A stretch of DNA of 35,877 bases from an uncultured Paraprevotella sp. (GTDB lineage Bacteria > Bacteroidota > Bacteroidia > Bacteroidales > Bacteroidaceae): positions 1-35,877 of the forward strand of contig CALUIS010000028.1 in NCBI GenBank assembly GCA_944320765.1. The letters are read 5' to 3'. Positions 32,695 to 35,877 of the stretch are shown one piece after another (position 1 is the first letter of the stretch; each line of letters starts with the position of its first letter). The position numbers were made by a program, and so were the translations under genes. The notes beneath the pieces were generated by a model that ran no database searches, had not been told where the DNA came from, and saw only the letters and a program-made list of their open reading frames with translations.

Positions 32695-35366
32695 GGCCGG
32701 ATGTTTTTATATTGTATGAACTTCCCTCCGGCGGTGATGCCCTCGGCCTCGATGCTGAGGCTGGTGGCCTTGCCGTTGTTGTAGAGGCGGACGGTGGCCT
32801 CCCCGTTTTTGTCGAACTTCACCTCCGGCATCCAGAGCATGGTGCGGCGGTGGTCCTTGGTGCCGGGCAGCGGTCGGCGGCTGTAGTCGGGACTGTAGAA
32901 CTCCTCGCAGACGGCATAGCCGCGCAGCAGGTAGCGGCGGTCACGGCAGGCAGGCATATAGCCTTCGTCGGGGTATAGGCGGTAGTCGATGATGACTTCC
33001 GGCTGGTTGGACTGCTGGTATTTCCAACTGCCCCTTTCGCGGGGTACATAGTCGGTGTAGATGTAGATCTTGTCCAGACGGCTCAGGCGCCGGTAACTGT
33101 CCGCGTACCGGAATCCCCGGGTTTTGGGGCGTGGGGCAACGACCGTAGCCAGTCCGATTCGTGTCCCGTGGAGGTTCGCGTCATGCAGTTGTTGGGTATA
33201 TTTCTCCTTTATGGGCCTTCCATCCTGCCGGATTTGTAGAAAGTAGTTCCGGTATATTCCCATATCCCCCAGATACAGAAATGCGAGGTTTTCGTTATAT
33301 CTGTGGTGCTTGACATAATAGAAAGGCTTGTCGCCTTCCGGAAAACCGCAATCGGCATAGAGGTTATAGGCTTCGTAGGCATCTACTACGATGGCCGGAC
33401 GGCTTGGGTCATATTGTCGGAGGCCATTCCTTTTTGCATAGACATCCACCGTGGAAAGCCAACGGTTGGAAAAGGTATCGAAAAGGCTGTCGTTTCCATT
33501 GAAAAAATCAGGAAGCAGGTCGCGGGGCGGAGCGTCCTGATAGTAATTGTACGGATGGGCGAAGTGGGGATGGAAATGATCCAGCCTGACGTAATAGTCA
33601 GGCCAGGCTTCTTCGTCAGTGAAGCCCTTTTCCCGTTTCCTTGTGACATATTCTTCCGTTTTGCCAAGATCGGCGGCTGAGAGGAACAACATGTACTCTC
33701 CGAAGATTTCAGGAGTGCGCATATAGAAGGTTCCATTTTGGGTCGTCTGTTTGAACTCCTTGGTCTTTCCGTTTTGGGTGAACAGCGTCCAGACGTTCAC
33801 TTCTTTTTGCAGGTTGCTGGCGTGGGGGGAAGCCGGGTTTCCGTCCTCCGCCCGGCTGACGCTCCCGGATATGGTTTGTGACACTTCCGGAAGCCATTGC
33901 ATTTTGAGTGGGGCGACCCGTGCCATCTCCATCCAGCCGTACCGTCTCCATCCCTGCACCATCAGCAGACGGTCAAGAGCCTGCCGGTGCAGGCTGTCGT
34001 CGGCCTCGAAGTAGTATCCGGGATTCTCCACGAAGCCTTTGATTTCGCTGGCGAGGAGCATTTCGGTGAGCATCGTACCGTTGTCATTGGACGGCTCCTC
34101 GGTGGCGCGGTCGCGGACGGAGAGGGAGAATCCGGCCACGGTGTCCTCCGGATGGGTGAGACGGAGGTGCAGGGTGATGGAATCGAACGGCTCATACTGT
34201 TGTTGTATGCCGGAGACGTCCAGCAGCGGCGCGTCGTAGTCGTGGTGGTTGACGAAGAAGAGGCGGTCGGCATAGATGCGCCCCTCCCCGTCGAACACGG
34301 TGAGCTGGTTCACGCCCGTGGGGAGGCTGTCCAAGGGGATGGCCACGGTCTGCCGTGCTGTCGTGTCCAACGGCTGGTAGAAATGTGATACGCCCTGACA
34401 CATGACGTGTAGGGCAAGAGGCTGTGTTACGCTTTGCACTTGCAGGGTGACCGTTACAACGGTGTCGGTTTGGACGACGGCCAGTGCGCAGCCGGTCTCT
34501 TCCACTTCGGGCAGCCTCTCCTCAAAGTCACAACTTTGGTAAGAGAACACAGCACGATAGTCCGCCTCGCCAGATGCGTCTGGCAAGGTGAAGACGGCCC
34601 GTCCCCGTTCGTCGGTGCGGCAGCGTATGGTATCTTGCCCGTTCCGCCCGGTGACGACAATGTCGATATTACCCAAGTGCATCCCGTCCTCGTCGTTCAG
34701 CTCAAGGGCGACGCGGCAGTCCGCTCCTTCCACAAGTTTTCCCCCTTCGGGATAGAAGCGCAGGTCGAGTTCCGGTTTCTTTTCCCTTGGCTTCTTGTAA
34801 TACCGCCGCATGGGCCGGAGGGTCATGCCCTTGGCGAAAACACCTTCTTCCTTGGGCTGGTCGTAAACGGGAAAGACGCGGGAGTAGATTTTCTCGTAGT
34901 CGCGAAAAAAGTCTTTTGCCAGCTGGTCGTTGTAGAAATCATGCTTTTTGTTGATTCGCGGATATTCATACTGCCCGAAGTTGAGCATCCAGCGGGTATA
35001 GGCTCGCAGTTCGTAGTATCCGGCATAGAGCGAATCCTGCAGGACGAACATGCCGTGTGCCGTGCCTTCTTTCATTTTCAGTTGCTGCCGTTCCACCAAG
35101 AAGCCGTCCGGTGTGAGGAGTTCCGCATAGAGAATCTGGCTCAGGTCGGTGAGCGTCCTCCGGTCGGAGCGCGTCACGTAACCCTTGTACCAGATGGTGT
35201 CCCCGATGAAGTAGCAGGTGTTATCCATGTGGAGGTACACCTTCTCCTGCGGCACTCCGGCGCCGAATTCCCGTACCTTGCGGTAAAGGGAATCCAAACC
35301 GACGTGCTGTGTCCTGACGGGCAGAAACAGCAAAAGAGCCATTCCATAGAGTAGCAGCCTTTTCAT
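32691..35366 (-). CDS. macroglobulin-like (MG2-type) exported protein, long paralogue
   Basis: An 891-residue protein with a signal peptide (RLLLYGMALLLFLPVRTQ). PQEKVYLHMDNTCYFIGDT (39-57) opens an MG2-like domain, followed by LYAELLTPDGFLVE and YYELRAYTRWMLNF. A second beta domain carries DLRFYPEGGKLVEGADCRV, with further beta-sandwich repeats after it. The family motif MVQGWRRYGW precedes ISGSVSRAEDG, a carboxypeptidase-regulatory-like strand pair. The end is RTMLWMPEVKFDKNGEATV and LYNNGKATSLSIEAEGI. Proteins of this kind are common and mostly uncharacterised in Bacteroidetes. I start at ATG 35366, because an ATG at 35390 would lie about four bases from the expected transcript start and within an inverted repeat. 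First gene of the operon. Confidence 0.82.
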   Translation of the reverse strand: MKRLLLYGMALLLFLPVRTQHVGLDSLYRKVREFGAGVPQEKVYLHMDNTCYFIGDTIWYKGYVTRSDRRTLTDLSQILYAELLTPDGFLVERQQLKMKEGTAHGMFVLQDSLYAGYYELRAYTRWMLNFGQYEYPRINKKHDFYNDQLAKDFFRDYEKIYSRVFPVYDQPKEEGVFAKGMTLRPMRRYYKKPREKKPELDLRFYPEGGKLVEGADCRVALELNDEDGMHLGNIDIVVTGRNGQDTIRCRTDERGRAVFTLPDASGEADYRAVFSYQSCDFEERLPEVEETGCALAVVQTDTVVTVTLQVQSVTQPLALHVMCQGVSHFYQPLDTTARQTVAIPLDSLPTGVNQLTVFDGEGRIYADRLFFVNHHDYDAPLLDVSGIQQQYEPFDSITLHLRLTHPEDTVAGFSLSVRDRATEEPSNDNGTMLTEMLLASEIKGFVENPGYYFEADDSLHRQALDRLLMVQGWRRYGWMEMARVAPLKMQWLPEVSQTISGSVSRAEDGNPASPHASNLQKEVNVWTLFTQNGKTKEFKQTTQNGTFYMRTPEIFGEYMLFLSAADLGKTEEYVTRKREKGFTDEEAWPDYYVRLDHFHPHFAHPYNYYQDAPPRDLLPDFFNGNDSLFDTFSNRWLSTVDVYAKRNGLRQYDPSRPAIVVDAYEAYNLYADCGFPEGDKPFYYVKHHRYNENLAFLYLGDMGIYRNYFLQIRQDGRPIKEKYTQQLHDANLHGTRIGLATVVAPRPKTRGFRYADSYRRLSRLDKIYIYTDYVPRERGSWKYQQSNQPEVIIDYRLYPDEGYMPACRDRRYLLRGYAVCEEFYSPDYSRRPLPGTKDHRRTMLWMPEVKFDKNGEATVRLYNNGKATSLSIEAEGITAGGKFIQYKNIRP

Positions 35367-35383
35367 TGCCTTGGAGTTTAATG

Positions 35384-35400
35384 TTGCCATTTCATGGCAA
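35384..35400. promoter_or_regulatory. inverted repeat over the operon transcript start (possible operator)
   Basis: TTGCCAT-TTC-ATGGCAA: seven-base perfect arms with a three-base spacer. It begins inside the -7 element (35398-35405) and covers the expected transcription start near 35394. The position suits a repressor or autoregulatory site. As RNA the hairpin would be at the extreme 5' end. Confidence 0.4.
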
Positions 35401-35430
35401 ATTTACAACGCGGAAATGGGAAACGCCAAA
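35398..35430 (-). promoter_or_regulatory. promoter of the four-gene macroglobulin-like operon
   Basis: TTTG (35427-35430) and TAAATTTG (35398-35405) on the minus strand are separated by 21 bases. The leader to ATG 35366 is about 28 bases. Confidence 0.65.
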
Positions 35431-35513
35431 TTTCCGTGTTGACAAATTCAGAGACTGCACGAAAGGCAAATCTCTATGAATTATGCAATTGTAATTTTAA
35501 CGCTCCGGATTTT

Positions 35514-35528
35514 GTTGAATTAACATTT
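35514..35528 (+). repeat. right copy of the 15-base direct repeat
   Basis: GTTGAATTAACATTT, identical to 28166-28180. It lies in the gap between the operon promoter and the Rpn-type gene. Confidence 0.5.
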
Positions 35529-35610
35529 GCCGTACGACGTTTCCCGGTACTGTTCCGGACTATTCCCCGCTTTTTTACTTTGATATGCGGAGCGAAAGCA
35601 ACCAAAAGAG

Positions 35611-35638
35611 GTGTGCAGAACGACGGGTTGCTGCACAC
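35611..35638 (-). terminator. hairpin after the Rpn-type gene
   Basis: An 8-bp stem (GTGTGCAG / CTGCACAC) with a 12-base loop that can pair further (AAC / GTT). It is followed on the minus strand by CTCTTTTGG and lies about 40 bases beyond the stop codon. Confidence 0.45.
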
Positions 35639-35676
35639 TTCGCAAATGGAAAGGTGAATGGCGGTTGAGCGGCGGC

Positions 35677-35877
35677 CTACAGCAGCTCTATGGCTTCGGG
35701 GGTGAGCCCGGTGATTTGGGCTATCACGTCGGGGGCAATGCCTGCGGCTTTCATGCCGCGGGCATTCTTCAGCCGCTCCTGCTCTTGGCCTTCCGCAAGT
35801 CCTTTTGCTTCGCCTTCCTTGTAACGGCGCAACGCGCTGTTGACCAGGGTGCATTCCACGCGGATGGTGTCCCAGAA
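35677..35877 (-). CDS. C-terminal end of an Rpn / PD-(D/E)XK transposase-like nuclease, cut by the window edge
   Basis: Only the last 66 residues are present; the frame runs off the right end (FWDTIRVECTL at the edge). The Lys/Glu/Gly repeat region (YKEGEAKGLAEGQEQER) followed by KAAGIAPDVIAQITGLTPEA is the usual tail of PDDEXK-type recombination-promoting nucleases (Rpn, formerly called transposases), which are abundant and variable in gut Bacteroidales. The nuclease core would lie outside. Its presence next to the operon hints at a mobile or rearranging neighbourhood. Confidence 0.7.
   Translation of the reverse strand, partial: FWDTIRVECTLVNSALRRYKEGEAKGLAEGQEQERLKNARGMKAAGIAPDVIAQITGLTPEAIELL

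Noticed and set aside
35367..35390. Upstream ATG for the long MG2 gene
   Set aside because: It lies about four bases from the predicted transcript start and inside the inverted repeat; ATG 35366 gives a normal leader and signal peptide.
1..35877. CRISPR array, insertion-sequence ends, rRNA
   Set aside because: No regularly spaced repeats, no complete transposase gene with terminal inverted repeats, and no rRNA sequence seen; only the Rpn-type gene tail at the right edge hints at mobile DNA.

Overview
The window looks like a chromosomal segment of a Bacteroidales member, probably Bacteroidaceae. The evidence is the repeated promoter element TAnnTTTG (often with TTTG about 19-21 bases upstream), a fused SecDF, RNase H with a viroplasmin-like N-terminus, a DDDD-type lipoprotein tail after the lipid cysteine, and pectin-degradation genes. 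The DNA is GC-rich for gut Bacteroides. I cannot name the species.

Left part (1-13.4 kb) is mostly housekeeping. On the minus strand lie secDF, a membrane-anchored endonuclease/exonuclease/phosphatase-fold protein and a rhomboid protease. They are divergent from an HU protein, followed by argS, RNase H and an LTA-synthase-like membrane sulfatase-fold enzyme on the plus strand. Convergent to these is a dedA / DUF47 / pit operon (phosphate uptake), then a small cysteine-containing exported protein. tRNA-Phe(GAA) follows at 13469-13541.

Middle part (13.5-28.1 kb) is accessory. A non-coding stretch of about 0.7 kb contains palindromes and hairpins. Next comes an internally deleted PI-PLC-like pseudogene whose promoter is intact. 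A divergent rhamnogalacturonan set follows: a PcRGLX/YetA-like lyase on the minus strand, and GH105 plus DUF4861 on the plus strand. Then come a TonB-dependent receptor paired with a surface lipoprotein instead of SusD, a multidomain GH27 enzyme, and a zinc-ribbon Nudix hydrolase. No SusC/SusD pair is present.

Right part (28.17-35.4 kb) is a tightly packed four-gene operon on the minus strand: two paralogous macroglobulin-like (MG2-type) exported proteins, a seven-helix membrane protein of unknown function, and a lipoprotein-TPR-transmembrane-coiled-coil-HTH regulator. Two of the three junctions are ATGA overlaps. The operon is bounded by a 15-base direct repeat, and top-strand G/C skew changes sign near its left edge. 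This is my best candidate for an undescribed system. The window ends inside an Rpn-type nuclease/transposase gene.

All family names come from reading motifs by eye; no database search was possible.
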